From: Micromonospora luteifusca
GTDB lineage: Bacteria; Actinomycetota; Actinomycetes; Mycobacteriales; Micromonosporaceae
DNA: 64,000 nt
Direction of reading: 5' to 3'
NCBI RefSeq assembly: GCF_016907275.1
Contig: NZ_JAFBBP010000001.1
Coordinates: forward strand, 4,454,001 to 4,518,000
Part shown: in pieces, positions 29,272-37,335 of the stretch
Layout of the letters: each line of letters begins with the position of its first letter
Position numbering within the stretch: position 1 is the first letter of the stretch
Notes under the pieces: generated by a model
Told to the model about the DNA's origin: nothing
Database searches by the model: none
The model's input: only the letters and a program-made list of their open reading frames with translations
Position numbers and translations under genes: made by a program

Positions 29272-29877
29272 TCAGCGAAGCGCCACCGTCAACCGCCAAA
29301 CCGCGGTTGACGGGTTGGCGGCAGGCGGAGGGGGCAGCGTCTGCGCCCGTTCGATGGCGGCGTCGATGCCGTTGCGGAAGTCGTTGAAGTCAAGCCTGTT
29401 CTTGTCCCAGTGAGGGAGGTGCTTGCGAAGCAAGGCCTCCGCCCTCTTGGCGTCTTCCAGGTAACGGGTGCACAAGTCCAGGTGCAGTATGAGCCAGACC
29501 TCGAAGCAGGGTTTCGACCAGAGAAGAGTCACGGCATGTCGTCGCGCTTCTCGCTCTGAAATCTCTGGTGGGTAGTGGTCGACGTCGCAGATGACGTACG
29601 CCTGGTCGAAGTCGTTGTCGTCACGCCGTCGAGCAGCGCCTCGCACCGCGTCGATGGGCGAGCCTTTTTCCACCGCCACGACGAGGCGGTGCTCTAGCCA
29701 CGGCTCCCGCCGGAGTCCTTCGAGGTAGACCCGTTCAGTCGCTTCACCGTTGGTGACTGCGAGGATGGTCTGCCGCTGCTCCCTGACGGAGACCCTGCGA
29801 CGAAGGTCGGTCACCCGGGTCGTGCCGATCTTTGCTCGGCCCATGCGTTGCTGCTGGTCAGTCTGTCGCTTCGCCAT
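29272..29877 (-). CDS. rloB: RloB-family (AbiL-like) TOPRIM-type effector
   Basis: A 201-residue protein with the RloB pattern: a basic N terminus, then the conserved acidic motif TNGEATERVYLEGL, a DxD motif in YVICDVDHYP, and SKPCFEVWLILH. The fold is TOPRIM-like, suggesting nucleic-acid cleavage or binding. RloB genes pair with an RloA ATPase and correspond to the AbiLii part of abortive-infection system AbiL. Its ATG at 29877 overlaps the end of rloA by 20 bases and has GAGGA upstream inside rloA, so the two are coupled. Confidence 0.85.
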   Translation of the reverse strand: MAKRQTDQQQRMGRAKIGTTRVTDLRRRVSVREQRQTILAVTNGEATERVYLEGLRREPWLEHRLVVAVEKGSPIDAVRGAARRRDDNDFDQAYVICDVDHYPPEISEREARRHAVTLLWSKPCFEVWLILHLDLCTRYLEDAKRAEALLRKHLPHWDKNRLDFNDFRNGIDAAIERAQTLPPPPAANPSTAVWRLTVALR

Positions 29878-31189
29878 CCACCGGTCCTCGTGCCGCGAGT
29901 GCCTGCTCGAACAGATACGTCGAAAGGTCCGGAACCGCGCCGTAGTTGCCGTTGAGGTATCGCCGTTGGCGGTTCTCGCCCTCCTTACGCGGCTTGAAAT
30001 CTGTCAGCGGGTACAGGGTGGATGCTCCATCGGTATCCTTCTCCGTGAACCAGATTTCGTCACGGTGCAGGATCTCCTCGGTGTCGATGGTGCCAAGCAG
30101 AGCCGCGTCGTGACTGGTGAAGATGAGCTGACTGTGCCGGGGGTTCGACGCGGTGGACTGGAACAGGCCGATGAGCTTCGCGGTGAGCAGTGGATGCAAG
30201 CTGGCGTCTATCTCGTCCACGCACATGGTGCCGCCCTGGCTGAGAACATCGGCGGCCTCGATTGCGAGCCCGAGTAGCTGTTGGGTCCCCGTCGATTCTT
30301 CGGCCAACTCGAATTGGACCTCGCCCGCCGGCCCCTGGTGGGCGAACTTCAACCGCTTCCGCTCCCGGCTCGCCCTGTTGCGTCCGTTTCGCAGCATCCT
30401 TCGCTCGTTGGCAGGTTCCAATCCCAAGTCTGAGGGCCGGAAGAGCATGGGCTGCTCGTCGGTCACCGTGCTGGTCACCTCGACCACATCGACGATCCCC
30501 ACGTCGGCCGCCCGCAACAACTCGACCAGGGTGCGCCGGCTGGCATCGCTCTGCGGCCAGCCGGATCGATAGCTGCCGCCCACATGGGGTTGGCTCCGCG
30601 TAGACATGCGTTGGAACCACCGGTAGACAGCGCGCAGTGGCTCGCTCCCCGGCTCGTCTGGTGCGGCTTGTCGGTGATCGAAGCGGGCGATGGTGCTGAC
30701 GAAGAGTGCGGTGGGAGCGGTGACCTCAGCGATCCGCTCCAGCAGCAGGCGTTGGTTCGAGTCTTCGCCCCAGGCGAAAGTGTCGCCGTTGCGCTCGAAG
30801 ACCCGCCGCTTTCTCTTCAGCGGATAGTGGTAGAGCCACTCGTCGAGGACGCCGTCGTTGTCGAGGGTGTACCCGTACGTGTGCCGCACCCCGTCGAGGT
30901 CGAGGTCGACGACGTAGTGGGACGGGGCTTCGAGCGATTCGGCGGTCATCCGGTACGGCTCGCGAGCCACGCCGAGCCCTGGCTCGACATCTCGATCAGA
31001 GAAGATCACGAAGCGGCGCATGAATGCCAGAGCGTCCAGGCAGTTGGACTTACCGGAGGCGTTGGCACCGAAGACGCCGACCACTCGGACCGCCGGCCCT
31101 TGGTCACCACCGCGGTAGGCCGGCGTGAGGTTGAGTTGTTGCTCGTCCCGGAAGGACCGGTGGTTGGCGAAGCGGAAACTCAACAACAT
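29858..31189 (-). CDS. rloA: RloA-family (AbiL-like) AAA/ABC-type ATPase
   Basis: A 443-residue ATPase of the AAA_21/OLD-like class. Walker A is GANASGKS at residues 41-48. Near the C terminus are the signature helix ESTGTQQLLGLA, Walker B TMCVDEIDASLHP and the H-loop LIFTSHD. RloA partners RloB; the name means restriction-linked ORF, because such genes were first noted inside type I restriction loci. Together they probably act against phage by abortive infection. GAGGG precedes ATG 31189. Codon use is less GC-biased than in the flanking housekeeping genes. Confidence 0.88.
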   Translation of the reverse strand: MLLSFRFANHRSFRDEQQLNLTPAYRGGDQGPAVRVVGVFGANASGKSNCLDALAFMRRFVIFSDRDVEPGLGVAREPYRMTAESLEAPSHYVVDLDLDGVRHTYGYTLDNDGVLDEWLYHYPLKRKRRVFERNGDTFAWGEDSNQRLLLERIAEVTAPTALFVSTIARFDHRQAAPDEPGSEPLRAVYRWFQRMSTRSQPHVGGSYRSGWPQSDASRRTLVELLRAADVGIVDVVEVTSTVTDEQPMLFRPSDLGLEPANERRMLRNGRNRASRERKRLKFAHQGPAGEVQFELAEESTGTQQLLGLAIEAADVLSQGGTMCVDEIDASLHPLLTAKLIGLFQSTASNPRHSQLIFTSHDAALLGTIDTEEILHRDEIWFTEKDTDGASTLYPLTDFKPRKEGENRQRRYLNGNYGAVPDLSTYLFEQALAARGPVDGEATD

Positions 31190-31400
31190 GGCTGTGCCCT
31201 CTGATTTCTTGGCCTTACGGCCGTTCCCTGCGAGTAAACCACGCGGAACGGCCTGAGACGCAGGGCACGCCAGGGGTCATCCCTCCCGATGGCTGCCAAC
31301 CGTCGGACCCTGCTGGCCCTTGCTGGAGGGCATCAAACTCCGGCCTGCCCTGGTAGGCGATTGACGAAGGCATGCACGACTCAGAGGAATTGACCGGCCG

Positions 31401-31664
31401 GTGGTCGGGGGACCCGCCGGGGCCGGGACGAGTTGCCGGACAGAGATGCGCCGTCGCCGCCGACGTTCTCCGATCATCGCCGAGAAGATCGTCGACGAGG
31501 TCGACGAGGTCGTTCGGGCGGTGCGGTTCACCGGCTGGCAGGACACCCGCGAGGGGGACCGTCTGGTCCAGCAGTCCATCCGCAAGACGCTCTGGACCAA
31601 ATTCAAGATCCGCGACAATGACGTGTACGAGCGTGCCCTCGGCTACATCCGCGAGTACTACTGA
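31401..31664 (+). pseudogene. C-terminal remnant of a type I restriction HsdR subunit
   Basis: From about 31470 the frame reads a stretch typical of the very end of HsdR: IIAEKIVDEVDEVVRAV, then RFTGWQDTREGDRLVQ, then IRKTLWTKFKIRD, ending YERALGYIREYY and a stop. Complete HsdR proteins have about 1000 residues; here at most 87 remain, and the part before residue 24 is Arg-rich and unlike HsdR. No helicase or nuclease motif is present and hsdM and hsdS are missing. It is a relic, lying on the strand opposite to rloAB. Confidence 0.7.
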
Positions 31665-31695
31665 CGACTCGCGTTGAGGGCGCGGGGTAATGCGC

Positions 31696-31959
31696 TCAGC
31701 CAAGGACGCTGATGTAGCGGCGTGCCGCCTCCGAGCTGCCTTGCACGAGTGCCATGGCTTCGGCGAGGCGTTGCTTGCTCTGTTCGCCCCGTGCGATGGC
31801 TTCGGCGATCGCCGGGTGGCCGGTACCAGCGGAGATGGCGCGTAGCCGGGCCAGCATCTGTTCGGTGTTGTCGGCGGCGGCCCGGATCTGGTTAATCGTG
31901 GAGTTGCCCTGCTCCGCGGCCTGCATCAACGCCGCCTTGACTTCCTCAATGCTGGCCAT
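31696..31959 (-). CDS. small helical protein (paralogue 1 of the helical-protein operon)
   Basis: An 87-residue, almost wholly alpha-helical protein without Cys or Trp. Its second half, from GTGHPAIAEAI to RRYISVLG, aligns without gaps over 42 residues with the GSRHPELTGAV...EYSNAV part of the 236-residue protein encoded at 32433-33143. GGAGG precedes ATG 31959. It is the last gene of the minus-strand operon. The shape recalls small helical-hairpin proteins, but no WXG motif is present and I cannot name a family. Confidence 0.65.
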   Translation of the reverse strand: MASIEEVKAALMQAAEQGNSTINQIRAAADNTEQMLARLRAISAGTGHPAIAEAIARGEQSKQRLAEAMALVQGSSEAARRYISVLG

Positions 31960-32053
31960 GCCGCCCTCCGTCTGATGATCGCGCTAACGAGTTCACGTCT
32001 GCGTGGTCGGACGGACACTATCGGAGATGAAGTTGGCACGCAGCCCTCGCTGG

Positions 32054-32485
32054 CTACATGTACTCGGCGGCCGTGCGCTCCACGTCGGCGATGAACTCTT
32101 CAAGCTGCGTCTCGGTGGGATCGCGGTCCTGAAGCAGCTTGCCGAGGAATACGATCTGCATCTGGAGGGCGGTCTCGGGGCTGAGATTGTCGACCAGCCC
32201 GACCTCGCCGAGGGCCGCGCGGACGAGGCCTTCCATCTCCAGGGTGGGCAGCGACTCCGCGCCCGGAAACTGGGTGCGAGTCTCGGCGACGAAGCGAGCG
32301 ACGTCGGTGGGGGAGTGAGCGGCGCCGAAGCGGTCGTTGACCGCGATGGCGAACGCTGCGCCGATCACCTGGTTCCCGCCGCGCCATCCGGAGGCCTCCA
32401 ACCCGTCCAGGAGTTGGTCCACCGTGCCCCAGTCACGCCGTGCCATCGCGCGGATCAGGTCGCTGAACTCGGTTCGTACGCTCAC
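32054..32485 (-). CDS. hypothetical protein of the helical-protein operon
   Basis: A 143-residue, mostly helical acidic protein with no recognised motif and no signal or membrane segment. GTG 32485 has a GAGG about ten bases upstream. This start makes the gene overlap the preceding one by 53 bases; the next in-frame ATG (32449) still overlaps and has no ribosome site. The close packing ties it to the two helical-domain genes on either side. Confidence 0.6.
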   Translation of the reverse strand: MSVRTEFSDLIRAMARRDWGTVDQLLDGLEASGWRGGNQVIGAAFAIAVNDRFGAAHSPTDVARFVAETRTQFPGAESLPTLEMEGLVRAALGEVGLVDNLSPETALQMQIVFLGKLLQDRDPTETQLEEFIADVERTAAEYM

Positions 32486-33143
32486 GATCTCGTAACCTCG
32501 CTATTCCCTTGCGGATTGATTGAACGGAGCGGTGGACGGCGATGCTCGCCACCAACCCCACCACGACGAGATGCCCCGCCGCATCCGGTGCTTCGTTGAG
32601 GAGACGCTGCCCTACCGTAGGGCCGACCGTCGGGGTTGTGGTGCCGGCTTGTTGCGCCCCTGGTGGGCCCTGCGGACCCCGAATGATCGTGAACGCTTCC
32701 CTGGCCGCCGCCACCGACTTCTGGGTGTTCTCCTGGACGTCCTGAGCCTTCCTGGTCATCGTACTCAGGAAGGAGGCGACGTTCCTTCGTGCGGAATCGC
32801 GCTCGACGGTCTCGGCGAGCAGATCCTCACCGGACGGTGTGGCTGAGTCGGAGGGCTGCGTGTTCGGAGCAGAGCCAGGAGCGACCGCATTGGAGTATTC
32901 GCCTACGCGGTCGGCCGCCTCGCCGATCAGGCGGGCGAGTTTGCCGGCCTTCTCGTCAGCGGTCTTGCTCTCGGTCACAGCGCCGGTGAGTTCCGGATGC
33001 CTGCTGCCCTGCGCTGCATGGGTGTAGTGCGTATTGGCCTGTTCCGCGTCAGCCTGAGCGCGTCGCGCGACAACGGCGGCGCTGTGGAGGGTGTCGATGG
33101 CGCTTCTCAGTTGGGCGACAACTTCGCCGATGCTTTCGCTCAT
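32433..33143 (-). CDS. helical-domain protein with collagen-like linker and C-terminal hydrophobic helix
   Basis: A 236-residue protein in three parts. Residues 1-85 are the helical domain shared with the neighbouring 86- and 87-residue proteins (GSRHPELTGAV pattern). Residues about 110-145 are another helix, followed by a short collagen-like segment IRGPQGPPGAQQAG at about 155-168. The last 50 residues hold one hydrophobic helix (HLVVVGLVASIAV) and a very basic tail. It could link a helical assembly to the membrane. ATG 33143 overlaps the stop of the upstream gene (ATGA). Confidence 0.65.
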   Translation of the reverse strand: MSESIGEVVAQLRSAIDTLHSAAVVARRAQADAEQANTHYTHAAQGSRHPELTGAVTESKTADEKAGKLARLIGEAADRVGEYSNAVAPGSAPNTQPSDSATPSGEDLLAETVERDSARRNVASFLSTMTRKAQDVQENTQKSVAAAREAFTIIRGPQGPPGAQQAGTTTPTVGPTVGQRLLNEAPDAAGHLVVVGLVASIAVHRSVQSIRKGIARLRDRERTNRVQRPDPRDGTA

Positions 33144-33400
33144 CCGATGATGGCGAGGTAGGCGGCAGCATGGTCCTTGGCAGCCTTGATTCGGCGAAGC
33201 ACGAACTCGACCTCGTCGGCAGCCTCACGGAGGGCCTTCCGGGACTGCTTCGCCTCGCCGCGTTCGCTGTCGTGCAGGGCTGCGATTGCCAGAGCGGTCG
33301 CGTCGGCGAGCTTGGCGTTGGCCTTCTCGATGCTCATCCGAGCGTTGTCGAGTGCTTGATCGCCCTTCCGGATCGTCACCTTGACATCGCCGATTGTCAC
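33140..33400 (-). CDS. small helical protein (paralogue 2 of the helical-protein operon)
   Basis: An 86-residue helical protein with alternating charged and Ala residues, ending AAAYLAIIG, comparable with RRYISVLG of the gene at 31696-31959. It is the first gene of this four-gene set. The start GTG 33400 has no ribosome site, but TAACGT lies exactly six bases upstream on the minus strand, so it may be translated from a leaderless mRNA. Function is unknown. Confidence 0.6.
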   Translation of the reverse strand: MTIGDVKVTIRKGDQALDNARMSIEKANAKLADATALAIAALHDSERGEAKQSRKALREAADEVEFVLRRIKAAKDHAAAYLAIIG

Positions 33401-33412
33401 TGCCGCACGTTA
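33401..33412 (-). promoter_or_regulatory. -10 box suggesting a leaderless start for the helical-protein operon
   Basis: On the minus strand TAACGT (33412-33407) is followed by six bases and then the GTG start at 33400, the spacing expected when transcription begins at the start codon. There is no convincing -35 box. Confidence 0.35.
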
Positions 33413-33487
33413 ACCGAACTCGGTCGTCGAGCGCAGCCCCTGCGGCGGGTGGGTGTCCCAGGAGACCCCGAGACACCCATCGAAGCC

Positions 33488-33682
33488 TCAGCGGGAATTG
33501 CGGGTCGAGCGCACGAAGCTTGCCCAGGCGGTGGGGGAGAAGGTGAGGGCCGGGCCGTGCGGGTCTTTGCTGTCGCGCACGGCGACGATGCCAGGCAGGT
33601 TGTCGGCGACCTCGACGCACTCGCCGCCGTTGCCTGCGCTGCGGGTGCTCTTGCGCCAGGATGCGCCCGTCAGGTCAACCAT
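33488..33682 (-). CDS. DUF397 protein
   Basis: A 64-residue protein with the complete DUF397 pattern: DLTGASWRKSTRS, then GGECVEVAD, IVAVRDSKDP and a final WASFV. These actinobacterial proteins nearly always follow an XRE regulator, as here. A DUF397/XRE pair in Streptomyces has been proposed to behave like a toxin-antitoxin system. The ATG at 33682 overlaps the stop of the XRE gene by eight bases. Confidence 0.92.
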   Translation of the reverse strand: MVDLTGASWRKSTRSAGNGGECVEVADNLPGIVAVRDSKDPHGPALTFSPTAWASFVRSTRNSR

Positions 33683-34559
33683 GGTGAACCTCCCCGATGA
33701 TCTTGTTGATCAGTTGGAACGATTGTCCCTCATCAAGAGCGAGTGACAGCAGGCTCGACCAGACCTTCTCATAGGTCGCGAACTCATTGGGGCGGTCGAG
33801 GTAGAGCGCGCCCGTGATCGCCTCGCTGTAAACCAACGGCGGCTCAGGCGTGCTTCGGTTGCCGAGCGGAAAATCAAGAAGCACGAACTCGCCAGCAACG
33901 GTCCCGTGGTGGGGCCCCGCGGTCAGGGGTAGCACGCGAATCGAGATGTTCGGTAGGCGGGTCAGCCGTAGCAGGTTGTGGAGTTGATCCGCCATGGCCT
34001 CGGGGCCGCCTACCGGCCGGAGGAGCACCGACTCGCAGAGCACCACCTGCACCTGCGGAGCCCGTGGCAGGCGACGGGTCAGCAGCGACTGCCGTTGCAG
34101 TCGAAGCTCGACAGCGCGCTCCCGGTCGTCTTCGCTCATGTCGGGCTGATCGATGCGGTAGATGCCCCGGGCATAGTCGCCGCTCTGGAGGATGCCCGGC
34201 ACGAGACTGTTCTTGTAGAAGCGGAGCCTCGACGCGGCGGATTCGAGGCCGACGTACAGCTCGAACCATTCCGGGACGGCGTCGCCGTACGCGTGCCACC
34301 AGCCCTTCGCCTTCGTCTCGCCGGCCAGGGAGATCAGCGCCCGAGTCAGCTCGCCCGTCGCCCCGTACAGCTCGCACATCGCTCGGACGTCGACGCCGCG
34401 CACCGAGCCGAGCCCGCTCTCGATCCGCCACACCTTCTGCCGGCTGCACTCCAGTGCTTCGGCGACCGCGTCGAGGGTCGCTCCCGCCTCGGTGCGCAGG
34501 TCACGCAGCGCCCTGCCGAGCTGGCGTCGGGGCACCGTCGAGCCCATGTCGTCGGCCAC
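33675..34559 (-). CDS. XRE-family regulator with DUF5753 ligand domain
   Basis: A 294-residue protein. The N-terminal helix-turn-helix is LRTEAGATLDAVAEALECS with recognition helix RQKVWRIESG. The C-terminal two thirds form the DUF5753 domain (WFELYVGLE, IPGILQSGDYA-like LVPGILQSGDYARG, VLCESVL). GTG 34559 is preferred because GGAGG lies about six bases upstream. It is divergent from the DivIVA-like gene and probably controls both directions as well as the DUF397 gene it overlaps. Confidence 0.9.
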   Translation of the reverse strand: MADDMGSTVPRRQLGRALRDLRTEAGATLDAVAEALECSRQKVWRIESGLGSVRGVDVRAMCELYGATGELTRALISLAGETKAKGWWHAYGDAVPEWFELYVGLESAASRLRFYKNSLVPGILQSGDYARGIYRIDQPDMSEDDRERAVELRLQRQSLLTRRLPRAPQVQVVLCESVLLRPVGGPEAMADQLHNLLRLTRLPNISIRVLPLTAGPHHGTVAGEFVLLDFPLGNRSTPEPPLVYSEAITGALYLDRPNEFATYEKVWSSLLSLALDEGQSFQLINKIIGEVHHG

Positions 34560-34583
34560 CCGGCCCTCCTTCCTGTTGAGTTT

Positions 34584-34624
34584 TGCAACATCCCGACAGC
34601 CGTTCTGCAACAGGGGAATGTTGC
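34584..34624. promoter_or_regulatory. TGCAACA repeats upstream of the XRE gene
   Basis: TGCAACA occurs at 34584-34590 and 34606-34612 (22 bases, two helical turns, apart), and an inverted partial copy TGTTGC at 34619-34624. GCAACAT (34585-34591) and ATGTTGC (34618-34624) are exact inverted copies. The cluster lies between the XRE start and the divergent genes and is a plausible XRE binding region. Confidence 0.45.
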
Positions 34625-34772
34625 CCACAAATAGCGGAACAGTGTGAGTCGGCATTCATTGCGATGGTGCTTCCGACCTTACAAGATTGGTCCTACAACA
34701 GTGATGGACGCGCAGTTCCCGCGCCGGTGAACGTCGATGAGATCTCTCAATTAGGAAGGGTGGTGCTGCTTC

Positions 34773-35066
34773 GTGCGCGCGCTTCTCCGTCATCTTTGGG
34801 CCGAGCCGTCCCGGCCGGCGTTCTATCGGGCAGCCAACTACGTACCCCTGAAGCCCTGGCAGGTCCGCGGGCGCCGGTTCACCCGCCGTGGCCGTCGTGG
34901 CGTGGACGTCGTGGAGGTCGCTGAGTTCCTTGACCGGGTCGCCCACGATCTGGCCGAGGTGTACGCGGCGTTGGGCAGCAGCCGTTGGGAAACCGAGCGG
35001 ATCAAGGATGCGCTGAGATGCTGGCAGTCACAGCGGGCCCGCGAGGACCTGGCGGCCCGCCGATGA
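34773..35066 (+). CDS. DivIVA-like small protein
   Basis: A 97-residue protein. After a basic N-terminal half (FYRAANYVPLKPWQVRGRRF) comes a DivIVA-type segment, RRGVDVVEVAEFLDRVAHDL, leading into a short coiled coil. DivIVA proteins sense membrane curvature, but this one is far shorter than true polar-growth DivIVA and probably contributes only the N-terminal fold. The start is GTG 34773 with AGGAAGGG 12 bases upstream. It is the first of three overlapping genes. Confidence 0.65.
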   Translation: MRALLRHLWAEPSRPAFYRAANYVPLKPWQVRGRRFTRRGRRGVDVVEVAEFLDRVAHDLAEVYAALGSSRWETERIKDALRCWQSQRAREDLAARR

Positions 35067-35314
35067 GCGCCCGGTGGGTGGCGCACCTGCCGTTCACCGC
35101 TGCCGACCTGCCGGCAGCCCAGCACTTCGCCGGCACCCTGGCCCGCTCCCTGACTTTCCTCACCGAAGTGGACGCCGGGGAGACCACGGTGTCCGCCGAG
35201 GACGCTCAGGGCGTACGCCATCGGGTGTTCTGCGACCTGCCACTCGACGGCGGCCGTCGGTGTGTGCGGCGGGTGGAACACGACGGTGACTGCGCGGCGC
35301 GGCGGTGTCGGTGA
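35063..35314 (+). CDS. small protein with C-terminal Cys/His cluster
   Basis: An 83-residue protein that begins ARWVAHLPFTAADLPAAQHF. It ends in a Cys/His-rich stretch (VFCDLPL, RRCVRRVEHDGDCAARRC) that could bind one zinc ion. ATG 35063 overlaps the stop of the DivIVA-like gene (ATGA). I do not recognise a named family. Confidence 0.6.
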   Translation: MSARWVAHLPFTAADLPAAQHFAGTLARSLTFLTEVDAGETTVSAEDAQGVRHRVFCDLPLDGGRRCVRRVEHDGDCAARRCR

Positions 35315-37335
35315 CCACCGCGCCCGTCGTCGTCTGCCCAGACTGCGACGGGATGACCTTCACGCTGGAACCGTGCCGGTGCACCACCTACGGCGACCGG
35401 TTTCTCGCCGACGCCGACGTGCTCGGCCCGCGCCGGGAGGCGTACCGAAGCTGCGAGCAGTGTCGCGGCTCGGGCAGCGTCGCGTACCCCTGCTATCGCT
35501 GCGGCCGGCGTGGCCGGCGGCGGGCGCAGCTCGTGGTCACCGTCGCCAACCTGGACACCGGGGCGGTCGCGTCCCACCAGGTCGTGCCCGGTGGCCTCGA
35601 CCCCCACCGCGACCCGGCGGGTCGCTGGGTAGTCGACCTTGCCTCCCGGGTACGCAAACTCGGCGCCACCGTCGGCGCGGTTCTGGACGAGGCTGACGTG
35701 CCTTCGCTGTGGCTGGACCGGCAGTGGCGACCCGACCTGCCCGCAGCACTGCGGCACGAGCTGGAGGCCCCCGCCATCTTGCGGGCCGATCACGCCCCCT
35801 GGCGGCTGGTGCTGGGCCGATCCACCGCCCCGCCGGCCGTCGACCCGGCCGCACGGCTGGGCCGGCTGTGTGCGTTGGCCGACCTGCTGCTGCTCGACCT
35901 GGTCGTCGAGGCCCGCCGGCAGGTCGCGGGGTTTTGCTGGGCCATCCGATACGAGGTGCCCGGCTCCCCGGTGCCATCCGGCATCCCCGGCTGGTGCCGG
36001 GATCTGCCCGAGGCGTTGGCCCGCACCGACGTGGCCGAGGCGCTCACCGGTCTCGCGGAGCGCGGCCTGGCCGCTCCCGCCCGGCTGCTGCGCCCCGAAT
36101 CGCCGCGCCCACCCGCCGCTCCGGCCGTGGACGTCGACCAACTCGAACGCCGCGTGCTCGCCGACTGCGTCGACGCGGCCCACGGCGACGAGTTGCCCGG
36201 CGCGCAGGCCCTCTGGCGCAACGGCCGCTGGTGGCACACGACTCTGCGCGCTGGCGAGCCGGTGGAGACCCTCGCGGAGCAACCCACCGGCCAGGTCGTC
36301 CGCCGTGTGCGGGTGCCGGTGAGCCGCGGCTACGAACCACCCGACCCGCCCTGGCTGGGTGAACTCGTCGACTGGCGGCCCTGCCCGGACTGCCGACCAC
36401 ACAGCCGGCTACGCGCCTGCGACTGCCGGCTCGGCGGTCGCACGGCCGACCCCGACTGCCCGCACTGCTGCGGCGCTGGCCTACGTCCATCCGCGCTGCA
36501 CTGCTTCACCTGCGGCGACACCCAGCGCCTGCATCAGACCGTGCTGATCACCGTCACCGACCTGCGGCACTGGGTGGTGCACCTGGCCTGGCAAGCCGGT
36601 ACGCCCGAAATCGCTCCGCTGGTCGCCACCCAACCGGGCGGCAAGCCCATCGTCCAGCTTCCGGACCGCTACCGGCTCGGTGCCTGGGCGGCTGTCCTCG
36701 GCGCGCGGCCCGACGACCTGGCCGACGCCGACGGCGGGCAGCAGATCAGCAAAGACCTCCGCGACGGGTACGTCACCCTGCCCTGGGCCGGGGCTGACCC
36801 GGTTGGGGAGCACGTGCGCAGCGCGGCGAGGGGTGCGCCGGCCGGCCGGCTGATCGTTGTGGCGGAGCCCCCCGAAGCGCCGCCGCTATCCGAGCTGGTG
36901 CGGCTCGCCTTGGGCCTCGACCTGGCCCTTGTGGTGAGCGTGTGCGACCTGCGACACCACGCCGGTGACCCGCTACTGGTCGACGGTCTGCACTGGTCGG
37001 TCGAGATCGCGCCCCGGGACGCGCCCGTTCGCCCCGACGACTTCCCCTACCGGCCGAGCCTGGCCGCCGCGCTCGCCTGGTGTGTCGAGTGCCTGGCCGA
37101 CGCCGTCGCCGGGGTAGCCCCGACCGACCCGACAGCGCCGATCCCGGTGCCCTGTTCGAAACCGCGTGACGTCGCCAACCCCGAGCCGGAACTGCTACGC
37201 CTGGCGGCCCGGCACGCCGGGCAGGTGGTCACCGTGCGCTTCACCCGCGCCGGCTGCACCGTGCACCGACACGACGACGACGGGGTACGCCTCCTCGCCG
37301 AAGCCCTCGTCCTGCGCGACGTCCCGATGGACTGA
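35305..37335 (+). CDS. large protein with two DnaJ-type zinc clusters, function unknown
   Basis: A 676-residue soluble protein. The first 75 residues hold CPDCDG, CRC, CEQCRGSG and CYRCG, like the CxxCxGxG repeats of DnaJ. A second cluster at about residues 355-405 has CPDC, CDC, CPHCCGAG and CFTCG. The parts between are Asp/Leu/Arg-rich without known motifs, and no J domain is present. The codon at 35311 (GTG) overlaps the preceding TGA, so 35305 and 35311 are both possible starts. It ends 22 bases from the convergent ilvD gene. Confidence 0.65.
   Translation: MSVTTAPVVVCPDCDGMTFTLEPCRCTTYGDRFLADADVLGPRREAYRSCEQCRGSGSVAYPCYRCGRRGRRRAQLVVTVANLDTGAVASHQVVPGGLDPHRDPAGRWVVDLASRVRKLGATVGAVLDEADVPSLWLDRQWRPDLPAALRHELEAPAILRADHAPWRLVLGRSTAPPAVDPAARLGRLCALADLLLLDLVVEARRQVAGFCWAIRYEVPGSPVPSGIPGWCRDLPEALARTDVAEALTGLAERGLAAPARLLRPESPRPPAAPAVDVDQLERRVLADCVDAAHGDELPGAQALWRNGRWWHTTLRAGEPVETLAEQPTGQVVRRVRVPVSRGYEPPDPPWLGELVDWRPCPDCRPHSRLRACDCRLGGRTADPDCPHCCGAGLRPSALHCFTCGDTQRLHQTVLITVTDLRHWVVHLAWQAGTPEIAPLVATQPGGKPIVQLPDRYRLGAWAAVLGARPDDLADADGGQQISKDLRDGYVTLPWAGADPVGEHVRSAARGAPAGRLIVVAEPPEAPPLSELVRLALGLDLALVVSVCDLRHHAGDPLLVDGLHWSVEIAPRDAPVRPDDFPYRPSLAAALAWCVECLADAVAGVAPTDPTAPIPVPCSKPRDVANPEPELLRLAARHAGQVVTVRFTRAGCTVHRHDDDGVRLLAEALVLRDVPMD

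Noticed and set aside
31215..31703. Minus-strand frame of 162 codons between rloA and the helical-protein operon
   Set aside because: It reads through the HsdR remnant on the opposite strand, has no ribosome site and shows no recognisable sequence.
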